Shown in pieces: positions 1 to 9,390 of a DNA stretch of 44,212 nucleotides (position 1 is its first letter; every line of letters starts with the position of its first letter). The DNA comes from Opitutia bacterium (GTDB lineage Bacteria > Verrucomicrobiota > Verrucomicrobiia > Opitutales > Seribacteraceae). Location: contig PBLJ01000046.1 of NCBI GenBank assembly GCA_002721705.1, forward strand, positions 1-44,212. Direction: 5' to 3'. The translations under genes and the position numbers were made by a program. Under the pieces are notes generated by a model. That model searched no databases. It was not told the DNA's origin and saw nothing but the letters and a program-made list of their open reading frames with translations.

Positions 1-928
1 CGGCTTCTTTCCTCCCTAGCTTGAGTCGAACGTCGGTAAGATCTGCCTGCAGTTGTTTAATTTCAGAGTCATGTGCTTGAATTAAGTCCAGATTGAGCTT
101 TTCTCTTTTGCCGCCCAGAACGTTATAGGCTTGAGCTGAACCTCCGCCAGGAAACCAAACGGGCACCCTGCGCCGTACGGGATCGACTTTACTTGCAGGA
201 ACGTCTACTGTCCCCAATCTACCTAAGTATTGTTCGGCATCCTGAGAATAGGAATAAGATTGGATTGGATAAGTAGGGGCCTCCGGATAGCGGTAGTCAT
301 TGCCTGAATTGATATATCCTGAATGAAAAAAGGGAGGCATTGCGCTAAAGCCGGCTTTTTTCATCACGGATGTTTCCGTCCCAGAAAAAGAGGCCCCGAG
401 TACGATCCTGTCGGAATGTTTGGCAACGGTGTTACCGAGAGCTGAATCGCTTTGGTGAATGCTTTCAAAAGGGACCAGTTTGGATGCGCTCTTTGACGAA
501 AAATAAAAGTCGAAGGCAACCACGCGAGCATTACCTCGCTCAATGAGAATCCGGGCAACTTCTCCGAAAAACGCGCGATCCCATGGCCTTTCGCCCATAT
601 AATCTTCCTCGCCAGTCTTCCAATCCTCCCATTCGTACTTAAGAGTTTTGTAATCCATGTTCACGTACATGACCTTTGGAACGCGAGGCACGGTTTTGTT
701 GTCTTCGACTCGCACCTCGTCATCCGCCCATGCCACGTCGCGATGATCTACTTCACCTCGAAGCAAGCCCAAGTTGACCAAAGGTTTCCAATCCCAAGTC
801 ATCCGAGCGTCCACGCTTGCGGTTTTCCAGCCATCCAACACGCCAGTCGAATTCAAGACAATCCAGACCAATGGGACGACTAGGAGTCCCAGAAAAGTAA
901 TACGGGCTTCTTTGCTAAGCTTGAACAC
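1..928 (-). CDS. CHASE2-domain membrane sensor protein, 3' part cut by window edge
   Basis: An open frame runs from about 928 off the left edge, giving roughly 309 residues. The N-terminus has one hydrophobic segment (ITFLGLLVVPLVWIVL), followed by a short DAR motif and a region matching CHASE2 extracytoplasmic sensor domains: a block ending in VAFDFYF and later the stretch SALGNTVAKHSDRIVLGASF. The last visible residues are charged and look like a coiled coil. CHASE2 proteins usually continue into further TM helices and a cyclase, kinase or phosphatase output, which lies outside the window. The start is uncertain: GTG at 928, or in-frame TTG at 949 with an AGGAG about 14 bases upstream. The gene diverges from the MoxR/Bat operon. 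The ligand is unknown. Confidence 0.72.
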   Translation of the reverse strand, partial: MFKLSKEARITFLGLLVVPLVWIVLNSTGVLDGWKTASVDARMTWDWKPLVNLGLLRGEVDHRDVAWADDEVRVEDNKTVPRVPKVMYVNMDYKTLKYEWEDWKTGEEDYMGERPWDRAFFGEVARILIERGNARVVAFDFYFSSKSASKLVPFESIHQSDSALGNTVAKHSDRIVLGASFSGTETSVMKKAGFSAMPPFFHSGYINSGNDYRYPEAPTYPIQSYSYSQDAEQYLGRLGTVDVPASKVDPVRRRVPVWFPGGGSAQAYNVLGGKREKLNLDLIQAHDSEIKQLQADLTDVRLKLGRKEA

Positions 929-1104
929 GGTTAGGCATATCTTGGGCAATCGGAATTATGCGACTCCTATTGAACCTTTTTCGAAAGGGGTTCGGCAAGA
1001 GGAAAAGAACCACGGCGGATTCTTTGCTGGGAGTAGATCTTTTTCACTTGGACAAATGCAGGGTTTAGCTACGCTATGTAGTTTGATTATACCTTAAAAC
1101 CGTC
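929..1104. promoter_or_regulatory. Intergenic region between divergent CHASE2 and MoxR genes
   Basis: This 176-base gap separates two divergent genes and must hold promoters for both. A weak plus-strand candidate is TTGGAC at 1048-1053 with TACGCT at 1070-1075, a 16-base spacer, about 30 bases before the MoxR ATG. No strong palindrome or terminator was seen. The promoter call is tentative. Confidence 0.25.
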
Positions 1105-2121
1105 ATGCAATCGGATACCCAATCGACGGACTTGCCACCAAGTCCAGAACAACAGGAGAAAGTACGTGCCGAAGCTAGTTGGATCGAACTTCTCCGTCGG
1201 GAGATCGGTCGCGTCATAGTTGGCCAAAAATATTTGGTGGATCGGCTGATTGTGGGCTTGCTTGCCAACGGTCACGTTCTGCTGGAAGGTGTACCTGGAT
1301 TGGCCAAGACACTAGCGGTCAAGACGCTTGCCCAATGCATGAGAGCCGACTTCCGGCGCATCCAGTTCACACCCGACTTGCTGCCCGCAGACGTCGTGGG
1401 CACTTTGATCTACAGCCCAAGCGAGTCGAAGTTTTCCACCAAGAAAGGCCCCATCTTCACCAACCTGCTGTTGGCGGATGAAATCAATCGCGCTCCCGCC
1501 AAGGTGCAAAGCGCCTTGCTTGAAGGCATGCAGGAGAGACAAGTGACCATAGGTGACGTCACCTATCCCCTTCCCAACCCTTTTCTGGTGTTGGCAACGG
1601 AGAACCCCATCGACCAAGAAGGCACCTACCCTCTGCCCGAAGCTCAAACCGACCGCTTCATGCTCAAGCTGAAGATCGATTACCCGAATCGCAATGAGGA
1701 GCTCCAGATACTCGAAAACAACGCCAGCACCAAAGTAGAACACGAAGTGAACGCGGTCATCGACCCGGAATCCGTTTTCAAGGCTCGCGAACTGGTTGAT
1801 CAAATTTACATGGACGACAAATTGAAGGGATACGTCGTGGACGTCGTGCTGGCCACCCGCAACCCTTCTCGCTATGGAGCAGCCGAACTGGAAGCATTCG
1901 TTCAATTCGGAGCCTCTCCACGAGCCACTATCAGCCTAGCCCTCGCCACCAAGGCGCTCGCCTTCGTGGAAGGACGCAGTTTCGTAACTCCTCAAGACGT
2001 TAAAAACATCGGGCCGGACGTTCTTCGCCATCGAGTGATAGTAAGTTACGAAGCGGAAGCGGAAAACGTGTCGAGCGACGAACTGGTGCAACGTATTCTG
2101 GAAACCGTACCCGTTCCCTGA
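1105..2121 (+). CDS. MoxR-family AAA+ ATPase
   Basis: A 338-residue AAA+ protein of the MoxR/RavA type, a presumed chaperone that acts with VWA-domain partners. Visible motifs are Walker A GVPGLAKT (residues 62-69), Walker B LLLADEIN (121-128), the sensor-1 region ATENPID (164-170) and the C-terminal helical lid. The length is normal for the family. It is the first gene of the Bat operon, and MoxR followed by DUF58 and VWA proteins is a classic arrangement. The gap to the next gene is 58 bases, the widest in the operon. The substrate cannot be read from the sequence; by analogy it remodels or inserts cofactors into the VWA complex encoded downstream. Confidence 0.93.
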   Translation: MQSDTQSTDLPPSPEQQEKVRAEASWIELLRREIGRVIVGQKYLVDRLIVGLLANGHVLLEGVPGLAKTLAVKTLAQCMRADFRRIQFTPDLLPADVVGTLIYSPSESKFSTKKGPIFTNLLLADEINRAPAKVQSALLEGMQERQVTIGDVTYPLPNPFLVLATENPIDQEGTYPLPEAQTDRFMLKLKIDYPNRNEELQILENNASTKVEHEVNAVIDPESVFKARELVDQIYMDDKLKGYVVDVVLATRNPSRYGAAELEAFVQFGASPRATISLALATKALAFVEGRSFVTPQDVKNIGPDVLRHRVIVSYEAEAENVSSDELVQRILETVPVP

Positions 2122-2179
2122 CGTTTCACCTCACAAAGCGGCAATGCTGCTTGTCGTGAATGGATGCTGACTTGGAGAC

Positions 2180-3118
2180 ATGGACGACGAACCAAACCCT
2201 GAATTCGCCAAGGAAATCCTCCGTAAGGTAAGGCAGATCGAGATTCGATCCAATCGCTTGGTGTCGGAAGCCTTGGCAGGTTCCTACCACAGCGCATTCA
2301 AGGGGCAAGGCATCGACTTCGAGGAAGTTCGCGAATACCAAGCCGGCGACGACGTTCGTTCGATTGACTGGAACGTTACGGCCAAGATGAACGTCCCGTT
2401 CGTCAAGCAATACCGGGAAGAAAGGGAATTGACGATTGTCTTGGCAGTGGACTTGAGCGCCAGCGGCATCTTCGGTTCCGTTGAACAAAGCAAAAGAGAA
2501 CGCTTGGCCGAACTCGCTGCTTTGCTGGCCTTTTCCGCCGATCGCAACAACGACAAAGTAGGATTGATACTGTTCACGGATCAAGTGGATCATTACCTGC
2601 CACCGGCAAAAGGACAGAAACACGTACTGCGTGTACTCCGTGAAATCCTGTTTCACAAAACCAAAGGAAAAGGAACCAACCTCAAGGCCAGCCTCCGCTT
2701 TCTCAATCGAGTCATGAAGCGAAGATCCGTGGTATTCCTACTATCCGATTTCATGACTCCAGAAGAAGAAAACACGGCCGAATCGAGGGAAGACACACTC
2801 TTCAAGGAACTATCCACCACCCGTAGGCGCCATGACTTGATATGCGCCCACGTAAGTGATCCGAGGGAAACGGATTTACCTGCCGTTGGCCTCATACTTC
2901 TGGAAGACGCGGAAACCGGGGAAACCTTGGAACTGAATACGAATGACGATGCTTTTCGACTTCGCTTCGCCGAACACAACGAAAACCGAATCGACAAATT
3001 CAAGCAGCGACTCCTGAGGCGAGGAATCGATCACTTTAGGTTTTCCACTGCGTCCGATTACGTCATGGGTCTGCGGGAATTCTTCAAACTCAGGGAAAAG
3101 CGCAGACGAGGAAGATGA
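2180..3118 (+). CDS. DUF58 domain protein (VWA-like)
   Basis: A 312-residue protein with the DUF58 signature FEEVREYQAGDDVRSIDWN (residues 48-66) followed by a VWA-type fold with a MIDAS-like DLSAS (91-95). No TM segment or signal peptide is evident, so it is likely cytoplasmic or peripheral. It lies between the MoxR ATPase and the membrane VWA proteins, as in Bat operons of Bacteroidetes, spirochaetes and others. The ATG at 2180 has GGAG only two bases upstream, which is unusually close. The upstream in-frame GTG at 2156 is followed by a stop after four codons, so 2180 is the best start. The stop overlaps the next ATG (ATGA). Confidence 0.9.
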   Translation: MDDEPNPEFAKEILRKVRQIEIRSNRLVSEALAGSYHSAFKGQGIDFEEVREYQAGDDVRSIDWNVTAKMNVPFVKQYREERELTIVLAVDLSASGIFGSVEQSKRERLAELAALLAFSADRNNDKVGLILFTDQVDHYLPPAKGQKHVLRVLREILFHKTKGKGTNLKASLRFLNRVMKRRSVVFLLSDFMTPEEENTAESREDTLFKELSTTRRRHDLICAHVSDPRETDLPAVGLILLEDAETGETLELNTNDDAFRLRFAEHNENRIDKFKQRLLRRGIDHFRFSTASDYVMGLREFFKLREKRRRGR

Positions 3119-3789
3119 AGGTCTTGCCGAAAACTGGTGTCCTGAGCTCATTCGCTCTTACGCAAATCGCGTCATACTCGGTTCAAGCAGAGGACGCCGG
3201 GAATGAAAACGAGGGATTTCTCGACTCGATCAGGCAAGGAGACCAACCAATACCCATTCGAAAAAGCTTCTGGGAACTGCTCTCGGAAAACTGGTGGGTA
3301 GCAGCCCTTGTCGTCGCAGGCATCATGAGTTGCATCCTGGCGTGGTGGCTTCGAAAGCGTTTTGCCAAAAAACGAATGCAAGACGAGAAGGAGAAGGAGA
3401 CAGATCCTTACGAAGAGGCAATGAGCCACCTGCAGTCTCTGGAAGGCAAGCACCGCTCAATGGAACCGAAACCTTTCACTTTTCGGCTTTCTGAAGTTCT
3501 GCGAGTCTACGTGCAAAGACGATTTGAGCTCCCCGCCATGGAACTAACTGGAGAAGAGTTTCTTCGCGAGGCATCGCAACACCAGTTTATCCACAGCCAT
3601 TACGAAGACTTGTTGAGAGAGTTCATTGCTCGGGGTGACGTGGTCAAGTACTCCCGTGAGGGAATAGACGACAAAGGCCTTCACATGCTATTCGAGTCGG
3701 CTCAGCATTTCGTCAAGGACACCAACCAAAGACTCGAGGAAGAGCGGTTGTCGGACGAGGAAAAGTTAACGAAAGCCACTTCGACGTGA
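3115..3789 (+). CDS. Single-TM Bat-operon protein, DUF4381-like
   Basis: A 224-residue protein with a weak N-terminal signal-like segment, one clear membrane helix (about residues 60-79, ending WWLRKRFAKKR) and a charged helical cytoplasmic domain. Its C-terminal part (FIARGDVVKYSREGID and following) resembles the end of DUF4381 proteins that sit between DUF58 and VWA genes in other Bat operons. The start overlaps the DUF58 stop by four bases, and its own stop overlaps the GTG of the next gene, so it is probably translationally coupled. It presumably anchors part of the Bat complex in the inner membrane. The DUF4381 assignment is from pattern and position and should be treated as moderate. 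Confidence 0.7.
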   Translation: MKVLPKTGVLSSFALTQIASYSVQAEDAGNENEGFLDSIRQGDQPIPIRKSFWELLSENWWVAALVVAGIMSCILAWWLRKRFAKKRMQDEKEKETDPYEEAMSHLQSLEGKHRSMEPKPFTFRLSEVLRVYVQRRFELPAMELTGEEFLREASQHQFIHSHYEDLLREFIARGDVVKYSREGIDDKGLHMLFESAQHFVKDTNQRLEEERLSDEEKLTKATST

Positions 3790-5198
3790 ATCCACTGGGC
3801 GAGGATTGGCAACACCTGCGGTTGGATGAACCGGCATGGCTCTGGTTGCTTTTTTGCATACCAACGCTGGTTTATTTGAAAATACGCATGCGCAAGAACG
3901 TCGCCTCATTGCTTTTTTCATCAGTGGCGACCTTGAAGGATTCGCAACCTCCCAAAACACGGTTCAAGCGATGGGTCCCATTCTCGCTCCGAATGCTTGC
4001 CTTATCATGCCTGATTCTCGCTCTCGCTCGGCCCCAGTGGGTGAAATACGAAGAGTCGCCGGTAGAAGCGAGTGGCATAGACATCGTCATAGCCGTGGAC
4101 TTGTCCGGCTCCATGCTTGCCTTGGACATGAGCGAACCTTCCGGTCCCTTGGTAACCCGCCTCGACGTGGTGAAGGAAGTAATCGAGGAATTCATCGCCA
4201 AACGCAAAGACGACCGCATTGGTTTGGTAGGGTTTGCTTCCAAACCTTATTTGATAAGTCCCCTGACACGGAACAAGGACTACCTTACCAATAGAGTGAA
4301 GACTCTTTCGGTTGGGCAAACCGAACAAACGGGTACGAACATTGGTGGAGCTCTAGCAGAAAGCATCAACAGAGTCCTGCCGAAGCAAAAGGTCGCTCCT
4401 CATGAATTCAATCTATCGGCAAACACCTCGCAGAAAGAGGAAGCGGGCACCAACGAACCAGTATCAGTTTCGTTTTTAGTAAGAAAAGCGGCGCACGAGA
4501 AGGAGCATTGGACCAAAAATGAACTCTTTTTTGCAGGAGCCAACCCCGGAGAGAGAAAAACGAAGCTTTTTCAAACCGTTTCAAAGCCGAGAAAGCTCAG
4601 GTTATCCACGACGAGCAAGGACGACTGGGGCTACGATGAAATTACGGTGGATGAAAAAACGCTTTTCAAGGAAGACAAAGGAAACTGGATAGGAGAGTCG
4701 TACGCTACTTACAGCGAACACAATTTCCAAACCCGAATCATCATCTTGCTGACGGATGGAAAGGACGATCCGCCCCCCAGGCACGACCCCAACGACGTCT
4801 ACGCAGTGGGAGCAAAGGAAGATGGTATAAAGATTTATACCATTGCTGTGGGTCGTAAGACTGAAACTCCTTGCTACGTCCTCGACCCTCAAACCCGAAA
4901 GAGGAAACTGCTCCCGGATGGCTCCCCGGTAATCACGAGAGCCGTATTTCCGGTCGACAAGGAAATTCTTCGTGAAATCTCTGAAACCACTGGTGCTCAA
5001 TCCTATGAAGCGAGCAACGAGAAAGCACTGCGAGACATCTACGAAAAGATTGATGAACTCGAGGCTTACAAGCGCGTTGAAGGAGTCTTCTCCTTTGACC
5101 TGACCAAGGAACTATTTCATTGGCCTCTGATCGCTGGTCTGGCAATTCTTTTGGTTGAAATCAGCTTTTTCCGGGCTGTATTTTCAAGGATACCATGA
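3786..5198 (+). CDS. batA: BatA-like VWA membrane protein with internal insertion
   Basis: A 470-residue BatA-type protein: N-terminal TM segments (about 15-32 and 64-82), a VWA domain with MIDAS DLSGS (105-109), the Thr motif TGTNIGGAL (182-190) and LLTDGKDD (321-328), then a C-terminal TM helix (about 446-465). The oddity is a segment of about 115 residues (201-316) between the Thr motif helix and the strand leading to TDGKDD, where BatA proteins normally have about ten residues. It has beta-rich, polar composition and may form a small extra domain. The GTG start overlaps the previous stop, and the end overlaps the next ATG. It acts in the inner membrane facing the periplasm, with metal-dependent partner binding expected from the complete MIDAS. 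Confidence 0.88.
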   Translation: MNPLGEDWQHLRLDEPAWLWLLFCIPTLVYLKIRMRKNVASLLFSSVATLKDSQPPKTRFKRWVPFSLRMLALSCLILALARPQWVKYEESPVEASGIDIVIAVDLSGSMLALDMSEPSGPLVTRLDVVKEVIEEFIAKRKDDRIGLVGFASKPYLISPLTRNKDYLTNRVKTLSVGQTEQTGTNIGGALAESINRVLPKQKVAPHEFNLSANTSQKEEAGTNEPVSVSFLVRKAAHEKEHWTKNELFFAGANPGERKTKLFQTVSKPRKLRLSTTSKDDWGYDEITVDEKTLFKEDKGNWIGESYATYSEHNFQTRIIILLTDGKDDPPPRHDPNDVYAVGAKEDGIKIYTIAVGRKTETPCYVLDPQTRKRKLLPDGSPVITRAVFPVDKEILREISETTGAQSYEASNEKALRDIYEKIDELEAYKRVEGVFSFDLTKELFHWPLIAGLAILLVEISFFRAVFSRIP

Positions 5199-7573
5199 TC
5201 TCTTTCGCTGATCCGTATTGGCTCTACCTTGGGGGTCCAATCGCGCTTATCGCTACCTGCTTTCTTTTCTGGCATGAAAAGCGAAAGCGTAGGCGATTGG
5301 AAAAGTTTGCCTCGACCAAGTTGATCGACGGACTGACGGCCAACCATTCCAATAAGAAGGCATTCTGGAGACAGGTAGTGCTCGGAGTTGCCATCTTCCT
5401 TTTGTTCGTCACCCTCGCGGGACCTCAAGCGGGGACTACAACCAGGCAAAAAGCAACCAAGGGAATCGACATAATCATCGCACTGGACATCTCGAGAAGT
5501 ATGCTGGCTCGCGACGTATCCCCCAATCGCCTAGAGAGAGTCAAAAGAGAAATCGAAAACCAACTGGATAAAATGGACGGTGACAGGATGGGGCTGATCG
5601 TCTTTGCAGGTAATGCTTTTCTACATTGCCCGCTGACCTCGGACCATCAGGCATTCCTCCGCACCTTGGACAAAATGGAAGCTGGGACGATCAAAGCCGA
5701 AGGCACGGATATGGCAAAGGCCATAGACTTAGCCAATCGTTCCTTCGAAAGCGATGACAAGGATCGCTTTCTGGTTTTGATTTCAGATGGGGACGACGTC
5801 GAGAGAGGCGGAGTAAAGGCGAGCGAATCAAACGACGTTAGAATTTTCACGGTTGGTATCGGTTCGGAGGAGGGAGTTCGTATTCCTCTCGACCCCGTTG
5901 ACAAGCCACCCAGGAACTTCATCACCAATGACAGAGGTGAAGATGTGTTGGCAAAACTAGACGATTCATGGCTACGCGAAATCGCAAGGAAATCGGAAGG
6001 AGAATACGAAGCATTCGGACCAATGGGGGAAGGTTTGCAAGCGACTCTCGAGAAATTGCAAGAAATCGGAGAAGAAAAACGCACTGCCCTGCTGAACGAG
6101 GAAATTCCAATCCAAAGGTTTCAATTCATTCTCCCTTTGGCCATAGCATTATTGATCGTGGAACTTCTTCTCGGAAATCGGCGCAGGCTGCAAGCCTTAG
6201 CGTCCGTCATCGCCATAGTGGGTGCATGGTCGATGATGGGATGCTCGGAGGAGAATATGCTCGGAGAAGCCGAGAAAGCATACGATTCCGAGGAATACGA
6301 GAAAGCGGCGGAAATCTATGAGTCCGAAATCGCAACCAAAGAGGAAAATGAGGAACCCGTTGACCCAAGACTACTGATCAACGCCGGTCTGGCTCACTTT
6401 GAAGCCGGTAACCTGTCGGTCGCGGAAAGCTTCCTGAAAAAGGCGCAGAACGAAACCTTGGACGAACCGACTCTGCAATCAACTATCTACAACGCCTTGG
6501 GAAACTTGTATTATAGTAAGGCAAAAGCAGGCTTGGACGACCTGGACTTAAGCAGTGCTCAGCAAGCTTGGGAGCAAGCGAGAAACGCCTACGAGGATGC
6601 CGTGGCCATCGACGGCAATCAGAAAGCGAAGCAAAACCTGAAGGACCTGGAGGAGCAACTGAAGGCTCGCGTCCTGCCCAAGATCACAACGCTGCATGGG
6701 GTAGTCTGGAGAGACTTCGATGGCGATGGTCGACCTAAAGGCAAGGAGCCTAGGCTTCCCGCAATCATATATTGGGACAAAAACGCCGACGAAGAACACA
6801 ACGCGTCCAACGAACCTTTCGTTCGAACAAACAAACGAGGCCTTTATCAAATACAGTGGATTTCAAAGTCATATCCCACCTCCATTCGATTAGGCTGCTT
6901 ACTGACCGAAGACAACGCTTCCAAGAGTATTCCCTTGTTGCCTGTATTTGTCTTCTCGGAGGAAAACCCGGTGCCATCCAACGTGAGGCTTGCAACCCTG
7001 GAAAAAGCGGGTCGAAAGGAAATCTCCTTTCCCTACAGGAGACTCCCTGTCCTCGAAGGCTACCTCTGGAACGATACCAACGAAAACGGCGAACGAGACG
7101 ACAACGAAACAGGTCTCGAAGGGGTGAATCTATTTCTGGACAAAAACGGCGATAACGAACCGACCGACGATGAATTCTCTTTTCAAACATCCTCCGACGG
7201 CTCCTTTTCCCAAGCAATCCCGCCTGGCCCCTATCAACTGCGCGTTCAACTCAAGAGTCCACAATCAAAAATTACCTTCCCAAAGGGAGAGGACCCTTCT
7301 CATTCGGGATTGGGTAATTTTGAACAAACCATCAAAGGCCTTCGTTTTGGGGTGTACGATCCAAATCAGCAGGAAAACCAGAACGAAGATCAAAACGAGG
7401 ACTCGGACGAAAGCCAGTCACAGGAAGAAAATCAAGAGCAAGAAGTTGTGGAGAGAAGCAACAACGCTCTCTACAAGAGCCTGCTGGAAGCATCCGAGTC
7501 AAAGAGCAAGCCACTGCCCATAAAAGTGGAGCATGATCCAAATGGAACGGAAGGAGGGGCGCCGAGACCATGA
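5195..7573 (+). CDS. batB: BatB-BatC fusion with SdrD_B-like domains
   Basis: A 792-residue multi-domain protein. Residues 1-80 hold two TM segments and 90-300 a VWA domain with MIDAS DISRS (98-102) and ISDGDD (196-201). Residues 308-326 form a third TM helix. After arginines at 329-331 comes a hydrophobic run ending in WSMMGC (345-350), which looks like an internal lipoprotein signal. Residues 351-490 are TPR-like as in BatC. Residues 497-600 and 617-720 resemble SdrD_B calcium-binding repeats (WRDFDGDG, WNDTNENGERDD, DKNGDNE). The tail (723-755) is Gln/Glu/Asn/Asp rich. BatB and BatC are usually separate genes, so this is a fusion with added surface-type domains. Both ends overlap neighbouring genes by four bases. 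Confidence 0.85.
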   Translation: MISFADPYWLYLGGPIALIATCFLFWHEKRKRRRLEKFASTKLIDGLTANHSNKKAFWRQVVLGVAIFLLFVTLAGPQAGTTTRQKATKGIDIIIALDISRSMLARDVSPNRLERVKREIENQLDKMDGDRMGLIVFAGNAFLHCPLTSDHQAFLRTLDKMEAGTIKAEGTDMAKAIDLANRSFESDDKDRFLVLISDGDDVERGGVKASESNDVRIFTVGIGSEEGVRIPLDPVDKPPRNFITNDRGEDVLAKLDDSWLREIARKSEGEYEAFGPMGEGLQATLEKLQEIGEEKRTALLNEEIPIQRFQFILPLAIALLIVELLLGNRRRLQALASVIAIVGAWSMMGCSEENMLGEAEKAYDSEEYEKAAEIYESEIATKEENEEPVDPRLLINAGLAHFEAGNLSVAESFLKKAQNETLDEPTLQSTIYNALGNLYYSKAKAGLDDLDLSSAQQAWEQARNAYEDAVAIDGNQKAKQNLKDLEEQLKARVLPKITTLHGVVWRDFDGDGRPKGKEPRLPAIIYWDKNADEEHNASNEPFVRTNKRGLYQIQWISKSYPTSIRLGCLLTEDNASKSIPLLPVFVFSEENPVPSNVRLATLEKAGRKEISFPYRRLPVLEGYLWNDTNENGERDDNETGLEGVNLFLDKNGDNEPTDDEFSFQTSSDGSFSQAIPPGPYQLRVQLKSPQSKITFPKGEDPSHSGLGNFEQTIKGLRFGVYDPNQQENQNEDQNEDSDESQSQEENQEQEVVERSNNALYKSLLEASESKSKPLPIKVEHDPNGTEGGAPRP

Positions 7574-9390
7574 AGTTTGGATTCGCCGAGCAAGTCGCCA
7601 TTGTCCTTTTATTTTGGCTGGTTGCGTTTATGCCGTTGAACGGTCAAGGAAATGCGATCCGCGCACAGGCAGTCTTCGATCCTCCAGTGATAACTACACA
7701 CCGCGAATCAAGCTACGTAATCACGGTTTCAGGAACGCAACAAATTGCTCAACCAGTCCTTCCTAAAGTACCGGGATTGACCTTTTCCGAAGCGCCCAAC
7801 GTGTCCCAAGCCTTTCGAAGCATCAATGGGGTTTCCTCCATAAGCATCTCCTTGAGCTACCGTGTCAGACCCACGCGTCAGGGAACCTTCCCAATGCCTG
7901 CCTTCAGCATAAAAGCTCAAGGAAAGGATCAGGTAATACCAACCAGTTCCCTTCAGGTCCTGCCCCCCTCGCAAGAAGACTTGCGCCGAGCCAAGCTGAA
8001 GCGTCAGCAAGAAGAAAACTTCCGGCAGGCGCTTTTTCTAGAAACTTCTTTCGACCGATCCTTTCTCTACGAAGGTGAAACCATGCCGGGAAAGATCGAT
8101 TTATACATCCAGAATCACCTACCAGCCGTTCGCGTGCTGAAATATCCACACATGACAACCGGAACTTTTTCGCAAAGCAGGATAGACGGAGAATCCAAGA
8201 ATCAGGTTCAAAGAACCGTAACTCGAAACGGTAAACAATACACCAAGTACTCTTGGCCCATTACGATCACCTCGTTGAAACAAGGCATGCAAGAGATCCA
8301 GTACGCCATAGTCGTGTCCGTTCGCCTAAGAAACCGGAACCCCAACACCGATCCCTTTCTGCTTGATCCTTTATTGGGACTCGGTCGAGAACATGCCATA
8401 CAAGCCTTCTCCGAAAAGATTGCCATGGAGGTAAAGGCACTTCCCATGGAAGGTCAGCCCGCTTCCTTTGAAGGAGCAATCGGATCATTCGAAACGGAAG
8501 CCAAGCTAAAGCCACAGAGCGTATCGATGGGAAATCGCGTGGACCTGTTCCTAGAAATAACCGGCACAGGCAATTTCGAGGCCATCAGGGCCCCTAGTTT
8601 GAATTCAAGCGATCAACTCCGGATAACTTGGAAGAATTCCACGTTCGAGGGAGATGAAAACTTGAAGCAAGATGGAACCAAGAGGTTTGAATACATCCTC
8701 TATCCCAAAGAGCCTGGCTTGGTTGAAGTACCAGCCACACCTTTCACTTATTTCGATCCCGTGGCGGGTCGATACTTCGACAAGTCAATACCTGTGCGGA
8801 AATTAAAGGTTTTATCGGAACAAACTGCAGCTAACGGAACGCAGCTGGGCTCTCAAGCGAACTCAGAAAACGCGGCGACGTCAAACAATGAAAAGCAGTA
8901 TGAAGTCAAACCGAATTCGGGTAATTGGCATCTTGCTCTAATCCCCTCCATGTCTTCCGCTCCCCCCGCATTTTGGTATTATCAACTGATCCCCCTAGGT
9001 GGCTTCGTTTCGATGCTAGGATGTCTTTGGTTCAAGAATCAGAAAACGCGGGGAAACAAGAGCAATCGATTAGCCAAAACGAAAAGGCAATTGAAGCAAG
9101 CAGCTCGCGACAAGGACGCCCCTGGATTTTTCCAAGCCGCTCGTCAAGTCATACAATTACAGGTTGGTTCGATTGTTGGTCACGCCAACCCGGAAACATT
9201 GACCAGTGATGAAATCCTTGGCGTTCTCAAAGGCAAGGAGCTGTCGCCTGCGGACTGCCAAGAGGCTCAGGAGGCGCTAGCCATCGCCGACACTTTGGAA
9301 TTTTCCGGCAAATGCGATGAGGAGCTCTCGCTGCGCGAATGGCTTAGTCGAATGGACAAACTGCTGAAAAAGATTCGTTCCTTGGCATGA
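7570..9390 (+). CDS. batD: BatD-like protein
   Basis: A 606-residue protein matching BatD (oxygen-tolerance protein family): N-terminal signal/TM region (about 8-25), beta-rich periplasmic domains starting with QAVFDPPVITTHRESSYVIT, the conserved block YRVRPTRQGTFPMPAFSIK, a second beta region (KPQSVSMGNRVDLFLEITGTGNFEAI), one C-terminal TM helix (about 466-485) and a basic cytoplasmic tail. It probably forms the periplasmic scaffold of the Bat complex together with the VWA proteins. Overlaps by ATGA with both neighbours imply coupled translation. The original oxygen-tolerance name is historical; the molecular role is not established. Confidence 0.85.
   Translation: MKFGFAEQVAIVLLFWLVAFMPLNGQGNAIRAQAVFDPPVITTHRESSYVITVSGTQQIAQPVLPKVPGLTFSEAPNVSQAFRSINGVSSISISLSYRVRPTRQGTFPMPAFSIKAQGKDQVIPTSSLQVLPPSQEDLRRAKLKRQQEENFRQALFLETSFDRSFLYEGETMPGKIDLYIQNHLPAVRVLKYPHMTTGTFSQSRIDGESKNQVQRTVTRNGKQYTKYSWPITITSLKQGMQEIQYAIVVSVRLRNRNPNTDPFLLDPLLGLGREHAIQAFSEKIAMEVKALPMEGQPASFEGAIGSFETEAKLKPQSVSMGNRVDLFLEITGTGNFEAIRAPSLNSSDQLRITWKNSTFEGDENLKQDGTKRFEYILYPKEPGLVEVPATPFTYFDPVAGRYFDKSIPVRKLKVLSEQTAANGTQLGSQANSENAATSNNEKQYEVKPNSGNWHLALIPSMSSAPPAFWYYQLIPLGGFVSMLGCLWFKNQKTRGNKSNRLAKTKRQLKQAARDKDAPGFFQAARQVIQLQVGSIVGHANPETLTSDEILGVLKGKELSPADCQEAQEALAIADTLEFSGKCDEELSLREWLSRMDKLLKKIRSLA

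Noticed and set aside
1312..1905. 197-residue open frame antisense to the MoxR gene
   Set aside because: It lies fully within a strongly conserved AAA+ gene, and its translation shows no recognisable motif; a shadow of codon bias.
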